64,000 nt of DNA from the NCBI GenBank assembly GCA_910588695.1, contig CAJUOV010000001.1:1-64000 (forward strand), read 5' to 3'. Position numbers and translations under genes: made by a program. Shown piece by piece: positions 24,822 through 33,328 of this stretch. The DNA is from an uncultured Christensenellaceae bacterium. GTDB taxonomy: Bacteria > Bacillota > Clostridia > Christensenellales > Borkfalkiaceae. Position 1 is the stretch's first letter; every line of letters starts with the position of its first letter. The notes under the pieces were generated by a model. That model was given only the letters and a program-made list of their open reading frames with translations, made no database searches and was not told where the DNA came from.

Positions 24822-25456
24822 TGGACGAACTGATTTACGAACGGGAATGTTTTTCACAGGGATTCCGTCTTGTCGCGGGCGTGGACGAGGTGGGCAGAGG
24901 TCCGCTCGCAGGTCCCGTCGTGGCGGCGGCGGTCATTCTTCCCTTGGAGGAAGAAAAACGAATTTTCGGGATTGACGATTCCAAAAAGATCTCTCCGAAA
25001 AAGAGGGAATATCTTGCCGAAAAAATCAAGGAGACCGCGCTTGCTTATGCGGTCGAAGAGATAGGGGAAGAGACGATCGATCAAATCAATATTTTGCAGG
25101 CGACGCGGCTTGCGATGAAGCAGGCGGTCGGAAAACTTTGCGCTGCGCCCGATTTTGTTTTGACGGACGGAAATATGACCCTCGAAATATCCGTTCCGCA
25201 GAGGAGCATTGTCAAAGGGGACGCGCTGGTGAGTAGCATCGGGGCGGCGAGTATTTTAGCCAAGGTACACCGTGACGCGCTTATGAAGGAGTATGCGAAG
25301 CGGTTCCCTTACTACGGTTTCGAGCGGAATATGGGATACGGTACGGCGGAGCATATCAAAGCGATCAGGGAGCGGGGCATATGTACGATTCACCGAGAGA
25401 CTTTCGTAAAAAAGTTTTGGGACGGAACGCGGAGAGCGCAACCGCAAAATACTTAA
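24821..25456 (+). CDS. rnhB: Ribonuclease HII
   Basis: A 211-residue nuclease that removes ribonucleotides from RNA/DNA hybrids. Active-site residues are in AGVDEVGRGPLAGPVVAAAV (Asp-Glu), VLTDGN (Asp) and KVHRDALMKEYA (Asp). The ATG at 24821 overlaps the rbgA stop and follows GGGGAGG, so it is preferred over the upstream in-frame ATG at 24800. Its last 76 bases overlap the yraN reading frame. Confidence 0.96.
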   Translation: MDELIYERECFSQGFRLVAGVDEVGRGPLAGPVVAAAVILPLEEEKRIFGIDDSKKISPKKREYLAEKIKETALAYAVEEIGEETIDQINILQATRLAMKQAVGKLCAAPDFVLTDGNMTLEISVPQRSIVKGDALVSSIGAASILAKVHRDALMKEYAKRFPYYGFERNMGYGTAEHIKAIRERGICTIHRETFVKKFWDGTRRAQPQNT

Positions 25457-25740
25457 AAAAACACGGCTACAAAATCGTGGAACGCAATTACGTCACGCCG
25501 TTCGGCGAAGCGGACATTATAGCGTTCAAGAACGGCTATTACTGTTTTGTAGAGGTCAAGGCGCGGGAGAGCGACGTTTACGGGCTGCCGAGCGAGGCGG
25601 TCGACGAGAGAAAACGTGAACGTTACCGCAAGATTGCCGCTTATTTTTGTATGTCGAAGAGAGAGGAAGTGCCCTGCCGCTTCGACGTCTCTTCGGTGTA
25701 TCGGGGCGGACTCGAATATTTCGAGGACGCGTATTATTAA
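25381..25740 (+). CDS. YraN/UPF0102 family nuclease-fold protein
   Basis: A 119-residue protein of the PD-(D/E)XK-like YraN family, commonly next to rnhB. The core LGRNAESATAKYLKKHGYKIVERNY, GEADIIAF and CFVEVKARE give the D...ExK signature. ATG 25381 overlaps rnhB by 76 bases, which is long; an internal TTG at 25417 would match the usual family N-terminus (..LGRNAE..) and leave a 40-base overlap, but lacks a clear Shine-Dalgarno. Function is not settled; roles in DNA repair or uptake have been suggested. Confidence 0.85.
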   Translation: MYDSPRDFRKKVLGRNAESATAKYLKKHGYKIVERNYVTPFGEADIIAFKNGYYCFVEVKARESDVYGLPSEAVDERKRERYRKIAAYFCMSKREEVPCRFDVSSVYRGGLEYFEDAYY

Positions 25741-25802
25741 AAATTTGCTTTCTGTCAAAAATAACTTCCGCGGCATGCCGCCGCGAACGGAGTGTGACGG
25801 AA

Positions 25803-28800
25803 ATGAAACTTCAACCGAATCAAGAAATTTTATTGCAGCCCGCGGTCCCACGATACGCGGGCTATTGCGATTGTTTTTTATCCACCCCGTTTTTTCTGCG
25901 TCTTGAAAACAAGAGCGCCGAGAACGTCGTCGTCAGGGTCAAAAGCGAAGAAAGCGAACTGTTTCTTCCCTTTGAACAGGAGGCGGAAATCCCCTTCGAG
26001 AGCGAAGCGGCGCTGCGCGCGGACGGAATGTTTTCGCCCCGCTTTCTTGCGGAGAACGGGAAAGAACGGGAATTTCTCTTTCGCGCGGACGCGTTTTGCG
26101 GCGAAGAAAAGGTTGCTTCGGGAGAGGCGGGAATCACCGCGCTGCCCTTTGATTTTTGGGAGGGGCTGAACGGGATTGCGGAAAAAGCCGCATGCTTTGT
26201 ACGCCCCCGCGCATATCCCGCTTCGCGCGTTCTGAAAGAGGCGAAGCGCCGTTTTTCGAAGTGGGGCGCGGGCGCGTTCGAAGGATATGCAAACGCGGAC
26301 AGGACCGCCGTAAAAAAGGCGGCGTTCGCAATATTTTCAGCAATCAGAGAATTCGGGTTCGTCGACGGAGGGACCTTCGATCTTACCCGTCCCGTTCTTG
26401 CCGCTCCTCCCTCGCCCGCCGCGGCGCGCAAGCTGAGCGGATTTCGACTTGCCCTTTTCGCCGCGGCATGTCTGGAACGGGCGGGACTCAATGCGGCGCT
26501 CGCGCTAGGCGGCGACTGCGTCGGTGTGGGCGTATGGCTCTTCGACAGCTGTTTTTTGGAGAGTTCCTTGGACGATTCCAAAACGGTCGAAAAGTACCTT
26601 GCGGAGGGGGTCAATCACCTTGCGTTTATCGACGCGGAAGATTTATTCTCTTCCTGTAATTCCACATTTCTTTCCTCTTCGGAAAAATTTCTGCGTCGGC
26701 TCAAAGCGGGCAGATACGAAAAATTCGTCGATATCCGACGTTGCCGCATGGCGGGATTTCTTCCATGTCCCATGCGCGGCGAGGGGGAGAACGGCTACGA
26801 GATTTACGAAGAAGCGGAAAACGGCGTGCCCCCGCCCGTCAGAGAATACGCGCCGGTTGCGGCGGAAACTTTGCCCAAGAACAAACTTTGGGAACGGGGG
26901 CTCTTGGATTTTTCATCCCGCAATCCGCTGCTTGCTTTCAAAGAGAAGAACGCGATCAGAGTGCTCGCGCCGGACGCGGACGCGCTTATGTCTTTGGCGC
27001 GCGCTGGGGAGATGAAGCTCAAAGGAGGAGGGAAAGAAAGCGATCTGCCGCAGGAGAAGGAGCTTCTTTTGCTCGAAGAAAAAAAGGGGATTTTACGCAC
27101 GGCGCTCGGCGCGCGGGAGACCGACGAGCGGGCGGCGGCGCTCAAACGCAAGAACCGCGAAGCCGTGGAAGAGACGGGCGCGAAAATTCTGTTTCTTGCA
27201 TGCGGTCTCTTGGGATACGGCAAAGAGGGGGACGAACTGCGTTACGCCCCCGTCGCGCTCTTTCCCGCCGAACTCGACCGCGCAAAAGGGAAAGAGGGAT
27301 TTGCGCTGACTCTTTCGAAAGAATGTTTCGTCAATGCGACGCTGTTGGAGTTTTTGAAACGGGAATATAACCTCGATCTGAGAGGGCTCGACCGAACGGC
27401 TCTCTCGGTCGGAGAAATGCTCGGTATCGTAAGAAGAGAAACCGCCTGCATGAAGGGGTGGGAAGTACGCGATGAGATCTATCTCTCGGTGTTTTCGTTT
27501 CAGCGTTACTTTATGTGGAACGACTTGAAATCTCATTTCAAAGAGTTTGAGAAAAACCGCAACGTGCGCGCGCTCCTCTCAGGGAAGACGGAACAAACTC
27601 CCCCCATGTCCGCAACGGGGGACGCGGACGCGCTCGTTCTGCCGCTGCCGTCGGACGCTTCGCAAAGGGAGGCGGCGTATCTGAGCGACTGCGGAACAAG
27701 TTTTGTATTGCACGGTCCGCCGGGAACGGGAAAGAGCCAGACGATCACGAATATCATTGCGCTCGCCCTCGAACGGGGAAAGAGCGTGCTCTTTGTCGCG
27801 GAAAAAAAGGCGGCGGTCGACGTTGTGCGGCGGCGGCTCGAAGAGATCGGAATCGGTGATTTCTGCCTCGAACTCAACTCCAAAACGGACGGCGAAGAGA
27901 CGTTTGCAAAGCTCAACCGTACATTGCTGCTGAAAGAGGGCGAAAGCGCAAACGGCGAAGATTGTTACAAAGAATACCTTGCGGCGCGGAGAGAGCTCGA
28001 AGAGCCCGTCGCAGCCCTGCACGAAAAGAGAAGCCTTTCGCTCTCTGTATACGAGGCGATCGTGCGCAGTTCAGAGCGAAAAAGTTTTCCCGATTGCGTC
28101 GAGATCGGCGACGGATTTTTCGAGACGCTCGACGAAGAAAAACTTGCGGAATGTAAAAAGCTCGTTCTCTCCGCGTCCGCCGCGGCAAAGGAGTGCGGCG
28201 GGGTATGCAATTCTCCCTTTGAAAACGTCAATCTCAAAGAGTATTCTCCCGCGGTGCGGGACCGTGCTCTCCTTTCGGCGCAGACGCTGCTTTCCGAAGC
28301 CGCGCATTTCAAATGCCTGCTTGTGCTTGCTCTCGGCTTTTTCAAACAGAGGATCGCGTCGTTTACGCGGAACAAGGCGGAATCTTTTTGCGAAATCATC
28401 GAGGGGCTTCTCTCAAAAAAATACGCTTCTTATTTTAACGGGATTTCCGCAGAGGAGTTCCGTGCGTTCCGCAGCGCGAACGCGCGGCTCGATCGTTGCC
28501 TATCTTATTATGCCGAACGTTTCAGCGTGCTTGTAAATATCGAAAAGGATTACGAAGCATTGAAAGACTTTCTCGACAGAGGAGGGGATTACCGCTTTGA
28601 CCGCGCGGCGCTGTCCCTCAAAAAGCGATTGGAGAAAGTCGCGCTGCGTCCGCTCGATCACGAAGACGTTCCGAAATATCTGAAAACGATCGTCGAACTT
28701 TTCGGCGCAAGAAAGCAGATCCTCTCGTGCGATCTGTCAAAGAATTTTACCGACCGCAGCGGACGCATCTCCGAAAAAAAGCGCGCCGAATATCTCGCGC

Positions 28801-31286
28801 CGATCAACGAGCTTTGCGCCGCGGCGTCCTCCGTATTTTCGGAATGGAATCCCGAGCTCTTTTTCGACGGCTGTATCCGTGCGGAAAACGGTTGCGCCGA
28901 GCCATTGTTCCGCTCCTTTCTTGCGGCGGCGGAAGAATTTTTCCGTGCGGAGAAGAGCTATTTGCTTGCCACGGCGGCGGACGGGAACGTAATTGCGGGC
29001 GAGGATATTTTAGGTTATTATACCGCAAAAGCGGGCGCGCTCTTGGAAAATGCCGATCTGCTGTCGGGGCGTTGCGCCTATAAAGCGGCGGAAGAAAAGC
29101 TCAACGAACATGGCATGAAGTTTCTCGGCGACGCGCTCGAAAGGGGGCGGCTCACGCCCGATAATCTTTTGGGCGGATTTGAAAAAAGCCTTTTGAGACG
29201 GTTTCTCTCCGCCGCGCTTTCGTCCGATTCCCGATTTTCGCGCGTTTCGGGCGGAGAAAATACGGCGGAGCAGTTCCGTATTCTGGAACGCAGGCAGCGC
29301 GAATTTGTGCGTTCCCGTGTGCGGCAAACGCTTGTCGGGCGTTTGCCGGAAAAGGAGGAGTTTGCGGAAGAGTTCTCCGCGTTTTACCGTCTGAGCCGCA
29401 GCGGGCGGAGAGGAAAGCTGCGCGCGCTCTTTGCAAACGCCGCTCCGCTCGTAAAGCGGATCTGTCCCTGTCTTCTCATGAGCCCCGACGCGGCGGCGCA
29501 ATATCTCAGGGCGAAGACGGACGAATATGATCTTGTGATCTTCGACGAGGCGTCGCAAATGACGACGGCTGAGGCGATCCCCGCTCTTGCGCGCGCCAAG
29601 CAGGCGGTTATCGTAGGCGACAATAAACAGCTTCCGCCCACGTCGTTTTTCCGCACGGCGTTTTCGGAAGAGGACGAAGAGGGCGACTGTCTCGAAAGCG
29701 TGCTCGACGAGGCGCTCGCCGCGGGATTCGAGGAACGCAGTCTTCTTTGGCATTACCGCAGCCGCCACGAGAGCCTGATCGCTTTTTCCAACGCCGCATA
29801 CTATGAAAACCGACTCAATACTTTTCCGTCGCCGACGGCGGGAGAAAGCAGGGTAAAGCTCGTCAAGAGCGGGGGCGTGTACGAGAGAGGCGGTTCGAAA
29901 CGCAATCAGAAAGAGGCGGAAGCGGTTGTCCGAGAAGTAATCGGGCGGCTTTCGGATCCCGCTTTAAGAAGCAAAAGTATCGGGGTTGTGACTTTTTCGG
30001 ACGTGCAGAGAGAGACGATCGAAAAAATACTTTCGCGGGATATCGTAAAACATTCGCTTGAAGAGACCGCTTACGGAGGAAAGGAACCGCTCTTTGTGAA
30101 AAATCTCGAAAACGTTCAGGGGGACGAGCGGGACGTGATTCTTTTTTCCGTGTGTTACGGATTCGACGGAACGGGCAAGCTCTCCTATAATTTCGGACCT
30201 CTCAACCGCGCGGGAGGATGGCGGCGGCTGAACGTGGCTTGTTCCCGCGCGCGGGAGGAGATGATCGTGTTTTCTTCGATCACGGCAGCCGACATCGATC
30301 TCAACCGAACTTCGTCCGAGGGAGTTGCGGGATTGAAAGCCTTTCTTGAATTTTCGGAAAAGGGCAAAATTTCGCTCGCGCGTCCCGCGCCTGTTTCCCG
30401 TGCGGCGGGACTCGGGAAATATCTTGCGCGGGAACTGTCCGCTTACGGTTACGAATGCCGCGCGGGCGTTGGATCGAGCGCCTTCAAAATCGACGTCGCC
30501 GTACTCGATCCCGCCGACAAAACCCGTTTCGTTCTCGGGATTCTTACGGACGGGGAGCCGCGGTCTGCGATCGACCGAGCCGCGCTTCTGCCCGCCGTAC
30601 TCAAACAGGGAGAATGGAATTTAATGAGCGTGAGCGCCGTGAGCTATTTCAACAATCCCAAGCGCGAACTTAAAAAAATCAAAGACCGTCTTGACGTTCT
30701 GACGGGCAAGCGCGGGGAATCCCGTCTCGCCCGCTACGCAAAGCCGTACCGGTTTGCCGAAGATACGGGCGGAAGAACGGCTTCGTTCATAACGGACGGC
30801 GGGAACGACGAGGAGATCGTAAAGCGGCTTAAAATCATTCTTTCCGCCGAGGAGCCCATCTCCCGTCCCTATCTGAAAAAAAGATGTATGGAGAGCTTCG
30901 GGATCGTGCGGGGCGGCGCGCAGGCGGCGCTGAAATTGGACAAACTCATCTCCCGCTGCGCGTTTTCTTCGGAGAGCGTGGGCGGAACGGAATACTTTTA
31001 CCGCAATCCGCGTTCTCTCAGAACCGACCGCTTCCGCCGCGAGGGCAGGATCAAACGGCGCAGATCGGCGGAGGACTTTACTCCCTTCGAAACCGCCGCG
31101 CTGATCAAAGGCATTCTCGAAGAAAAAGTCACCCTCTACGACGATGAGCTGACCGCGCTCGTGGCTTCCGTTTACGGAGTCAAAGAGACCGATTCGTTTG
31201 CGGCGTTCGTACTGTGCGCGCTTTCTTACGGCGAAACCAAGGGAATGTTCGTGCGCTCCGGTTCGGGCAGAATTTCGCTCGCGTAA
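25803..31286 (+). CDS. DUF4011-type superfamily 1 helicase with C-terminal Vsr-like nuclease domain
   Basis: A very large (1827-residue) protein. N-terminal beta-rich region (1-100) and a transglutaminase-like stretch precede the DUF4011 signature LWERGLLDFSSRNPLLAFKE near residue 360-380. The SF1 helicase core has Walker A GPPGTGKSQT (about 637), a long helical insert, Walker B DLVIFDEASQMT (about 1245), VGDNKQLPP, HYRSRHESLIAFSN, NVQGDERDVILFS and the motif VI RLNVACSRAREEM. After it comes an endonuclease-like part (GSSAFKIDVAVLD, about 1560) and a DUF3320-like winged helix. Relatives occur in anti-phage clusters, but this copy stands in a housekeeping neighbourhood, so defence or RNA/DNA quality control are both open. 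Confidence 0.85.
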   Translation: MKLQPNQEILLQPAVPRYAGYCDCFLSTPFFLRLENKSAENVVVRVKSEESELFLPFEQEAEIPFESEAALRADGMFSPRFLAENGKEREFLFRADAFCGEEKVASGEAGITALPFDFWEGLNGIAEKAACFVRPRAYPASRVLKEAKRRFSKWGAGAFEGYANADRTAVKKAAFAIFSAIREFGFVDGGTFDLTRPVLAAPPSPAAARKLSGFRLALFAAACLERAGLNAALALGGDCVGVGVWLFDSCFLESSLDDSKTVEKYLAEGVNHLAFIDAEDLFSSCNSTFLSSSEKFLRRLKAGRYEKFVDIRRCRMAGFLPCPMRGEGENGYEIYEEAENGVPPPVREYAPVAAETLPKNKLWERGLLDFSSRNPLLAFKEKNAIRVLAPDADALMSLARAGEMKLKGGGKESDLPQEKELLLLEEKKGILRTALGARETDERAAALKRKNREAVEETGAKILFLACGLLGYGKEGDELRYAPVALFPAELDRAKGKEGFALTLSKECFVNATLLEFLKREYNLDLRGLDRTALSVGEMLGIVRRETACMKGWEVRDEIYLSVFSFQRYFMWNDLKSHFKEFEKNRNVRALLSGKTEQTPPMSATGDADALVLPLPSDASQREAAYLSDCGTSFVLHGPPGTGKSQTITNIIALALERGKSVLFVAEKKAAVDVVRRRLEEIGIGDFCLELNSKTDGEETFAKLNRTLLLKEGESANGEDCYKEYLAARRELEEPVAALHEKRSLSLSVYEAIVRSSERKSFPDCVEIGDGFFETLDEEKLAECKKLVLSASAAAKECGGVCNSPFENVNLKEYSPAVRDRALLSAQTLLSEAAHFKCLLVLALGFFKQRIASFTRNKAESFCEIIEGLLSKKYASYFNGISAEEFRAFRSANARLDRCLSYYAERFSVLVNIEKDYEALKDFLDRGGDYRFDRAALSLKKRLEKVALRPLDHEDVPKYLKTIVELFGARKQILSCDLSKNFTDRSGRISEKKRAEYLAPINELCAAASSVFSEWNPELFFDGCIRAENGCAEPLFRSFLAAAEEFFRAEKSYLLATAADGNVIAGEDILGYYTAKAGALLENADLLSGRCAYKAAEEKLNEHGMKFLGDALERGRLTPDNLLGGFEKSLLRRFLSAALSSDSRFSRVSGGENTAEQFRILERRQREFVRSRVRQTLVGRLPEKEEFAEEFSAFYRLSRSGRRGKLRALFANAAPLVKRICPCLLMSPDAAAQYLRAKTDEYDLVIFDEASQMTTAEAIPALARAKQAVIVGDNKQLPPTSFFRTAFSEEDEEGDCLESVLDEALAAGFEERSLLWHYRSRHESLIAFSNAAYYENRLNTFPSPTAGESRVKLVKSGGVYERGGSKRNQKEAEAVVREVIGRLSDPALRSKSIGVVTFSDVQRETIEKILSRDIVKHSLEETAYGGKEPLFVKNLENVQGDERDVILFSVCYGFDGTGKLSYNFGPLNRAGGWRRLNVACSRAREEMIVFSSITAADIDLNRTSSEGVAGLKAFLEFSEKGKISLARPAPVSRAAGLGKYLARELSAYGYECRAGVGSSAFKIDVAVLDPADKTRFVLGILTDGEPRSAIDRAALLPAVLKQGEWNLMSVSAVSYFNNPKRELKKIKDRLDVLTGKRGESRLARYAKPYRFAEDTGGRTASFITDGGNDEEIVKRLKIILSAEEPISRPYLKKRCMESFGIVRGGAQAALKLDKLISRCAFSSESVGGTEYFYRNPRSLRTDRFRREGRIKRRRSAEDFTPFETAALIKGILEEKVTLYDDELTALVASVYGVKETDSFAAFVLCALSYGETKGMFVRSGSGRISLA

Positions 31287-31290
31287 AGTC

Positions 31291-31319
31291 TTGCAAATCG
31301 GCAGAAAGAATGCTATAAT
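31291..31319 (+). promoter_or_regulatory. Consensus promoter abutting holA (predicted leaderless)
   Basis: TTGCAA, 17 bases, TATAAT, 6 bases, ATG at 31326. No Shine-Dalgarno is present. Confidence 0.78.
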
Positions 31320-31325
31320 ATTTTT

Positions 31326-32321
31326 ATGAAGTTTACCCAGCTTGCAAAATCGCTCAAAGAGGGGTTGTCGCCCGTATATCTCATCGAGGGAGAGGAGGCG
31401 TATTTCCGCGACGCGGCGGTCAGATCGATTGCGGAGGCGGTAAGTCTCACGCAGCCCCTTCTCAACAACGTAAGATACGAGGGGGAGTCTCTCAAAGGGG
31501 ATCGGCTTCTTTCCTTCCGCGACGAGCTGTTTACAATGCCCTTTTTCGACGAAAAGCGGATTGTTAGAGCTTACGATTTTTATCCGACCGAGCGGGACTG
31601 GGAGAACGTGCTCGCGCCCTATTGCGAAAAGCCCAATCTTTCGACGGTGCTGCTGATCGTGAACGGGGGGAAAAAGGCGAACGCGGCGGAACTGAAAAAA
31701 AAGAAAAACCTTGTCTATGTAGACTGCGCGAAAGAAGATGAAGAGACGCTCGCGCGCTGGCTCTTTTCGCTGATGCGCCGCGCGGCGCTCGATCCCGATG
31801 CAGACGCTTGCGCGCTCATGGTGCGCTTTTGCGCGCGCGACGCTTCCCGCATGAAGGCGGAAACGGAGAAGCTCGCCGCTCTTCTCGGCGACGGAGGGAG
31901 GGTGACGGCGGCGCTTGTCGAAGAACACGTCGCAAAAGACGCGGAGTACAAAATATACGAGATGACGCAGGCGGCGTCCCGCGGGAACTATTCCAGGTTT
32001 CAGGAGATATTGAACGATCTTATGAAAAAAGGTTTCGACGAACACGCGCTCTTGTCCTCGCTCGCCTCGCATTACGAAACGCTTGCGGCTGTGTCGTCGA
32101 TGACGGGCGGAGACGAAGAGATCGCAAAGGCGCTCTCCCGCAACGCATACGCCGTTAAAAAAGACAGGGAAGCGGCGCGCCGGCTCGGCAAGGCGCGGGC
32201 GCGAGAACTGTACGAAGCGCTGTATTCGCTCGGCGCGGGCGCAAAGAGCGGACTATACTCCAAACAGGGCGCGCTCTTTTCGGCGATCTCCGAAATTTTT
32301 TTCGGCGGAGCGACAAAATAA
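31326..32321 (+). CDS. holA: DNA polymerase III delta subunit
   Basis: A 331-residue clamp-loader subunit that opens the sliding clamp. The family pattern is seen in LSPVYLIEGEEAYFRDAAVRSI, NVRYEGESLKG, LFTMPFFDEKRIVRAYDF and the C-terminal collar helices (LYEALYSLGAGAKSGLYSKQGALFSAI). Overall sequence is diverged, as is normal for HolA. Single gene with its own predicted leaderless promoter. Confidence 0.92.
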   Translation: MKFTQLAKSLKEGLSPVYLIEGEEAYFRDAAVRSIAEAVSLTQPLLNNVRYEGESLKGDRLLSFRDELFTMPFFDEKRIVRAYDFYPTERDWENVLAPYCEKPNLSTVLLIVNGGKKANAAELKKKKNLVYVDCAKEDEETLARWLFSLMRRAALDPDADACALMVRFCARDASRMKAETEKLAALLGDGGRVTAALVEEHVAKDAEYKIYEMTQAASRGNYSRFQEILNDLMKKGFDEHALLSSLASHYETLAAVSSMTGGDEEIAKALSRNAYAVKKDREAARRLGKARARELYEALYSLGAGAKSGLYSKQGALFSAISEIFFGGATK

Positions 32322-32322
32322 T

Positions 32323-32350
32323 TTGATTTTTCGGTCAAATCCGTTATAAT
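32323..32350 (+). promoter_or_regulatory. Promoter of cdaA
   Basis: TTGATT, 16 bases, TATAAT. A short leader with AGAGGAT precedes the ATG at 32371. Confidence 0.6.
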
Positions 32351-32370
32351 ATCTACAAGAGGATAAAGTT

Positions 32371-33198
32371 ATGTTAGAACCGAGCAAAGTGTGGGAAAAC
32401 ATTGCGAACGTATTTCTGAAATTCGAGTGGACTTTTGTCTTTGAATTTTTGATTCTGGCGATTATGTTCTATTGCGTCGTCAAAATTCTGTACGAGAGCA
32501 ACGCGGGGCGGATCATCTTCGTCTATATCTTTCTGATTACGGCGGGAGGGATCGTCGCGCTGTTTTCACGGGACTTCTCTTCGTCCGCATATTTTTTGTT
32601 TGTCTCTTTGTTGTCCGCGTTTTTCCTGCTGCTGTTCAGTATCGAGATCAAGCGCGGAATCTACAAGGGACCGCGCGTGCAGACAAAAGATAAAGATTCG
32701 GCGGCAAAGTCCAAGACGGGCGCGGGCAATCTGCATGCCGACGAATGCATTGCGGGTATCACCAAAGCGGTGCAGAATCTTTCGAAGAACAATATCGGGG
32801 CGCTCATCGTGCTTTCGAACGGGAATCTTCCCAGAGAGATCGTAGAGAGCGGCGTAACGCTCAACGCGAAAATTTCCACGCAGCTCATCGAGGGGATTTT
32901 TATTCCCAAAGCGCCTCTGCACGACGGCGCAATGATTATTTTCGGCGATAAGATCCAGACGGCGGGCTGCTTTCTGCCTCTGACGCAAAAGGATTTTCCC
33001 AAGGATTACGGAACCCGTCACCGCGCGGGGATCGGCGTGACGGAAGTTGCGGACGTATCCACGATCATCGTTTCGGAGGAGACGGGAATCGTCTCCGTCG
33101 TTCGCCGCGGGGACATTACCCGCTATGTGGATTCGGAAAGTCTGAAACGGTTCCTGCGCGAGTACTATTGGAAAGAATTCAACGCGGAAAAGAAGTGA
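32371..33198 (+). CDS. cdaA: Diadenylate cyclase CdaA (c-di-AMP synthase)
   Basis: A 275-residue membrane enzyme that condenses two ATP into cyclic di-AMP. Three hydrophobic segments (residues 18-90) precede the DisA_N catalytic domain, with the DGA motif in PLHDGAMIIF (about 183) and the RHR motif in GTRHRAGIG (about 215). In most Firmicutes cdaA is followed by cdaR and glmM; here it is followed by a tiny CdaR-like stub and a DUF1015 gene. c-di-AMP controls potassium and osmolyte transport. Confidence 0.96.
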   Translation: MLEPSKVWENIANVFLKFEWTFVFEFLILAIMFYCVVKILYESNAGRIIFVYIFLITAGGIVALFSRDFSSSAYFLFVSLLSAFFLLLFSIEIKRGIYKGPRVQTKDKDSAAKSKTGAGNLHADECIAGITKAVQNLSKNNIGALIVLSNGNLPREIVESGVTLNAKISTQLIEGIFIPKAPLHDGAMIIFGDKIQTAGCFLPLTQKDFPKDYGTRHRAGIGVTEVADVSTIIVSEETGIVSVVRRGDITRYVDSESLKRFLREYYWKEFNAEKK

Positions 33199-33211
33199 GA
33201 GGGGTGACGGC

Positions 33212-33328
33212 ATGAAATTTGTAGAATTTTTGAAAAACGTATTTACCAAAAATATTCCTTGGAAACTGCTCGCGATCGGGCTTGCGTTCGTTGTCGCCAT
33301 TATCGTCGGCGCGGCGGGAGGAGTATGA
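33212..33328 (+). CDS. 38-residue CdaR/YbbR-like membrane stub
   Basis: A small gene between cdaA and the DUF1015 gene. GAGGGG lies 6 bases before ATG 33212 and the stop overlaps the next ATG (ATGA). The peptide, MKFVEFLKNVFTKNIPWKLL followed by a hydrophobic run ending GAAGGV, resembles the N-terminus of CdaR (short amphipathic helix, K-L-L-A, single membrane segment), the regulator that normally sits here, but all extracellular YbbR domains are missing. It could still bind CdaA through the membrane segment. Confidence 0.6.
   Translation: MKFVEFLKNVFTKNIPWKLLAIGLAFVVAIIVGAAGGV

Noticed and set aside
30621..32072. 483-codon minus frame opposite holA and the helicase 3' end
   Set aside because: Composition-driven shadow frame; both plus-strand genes are well supported.
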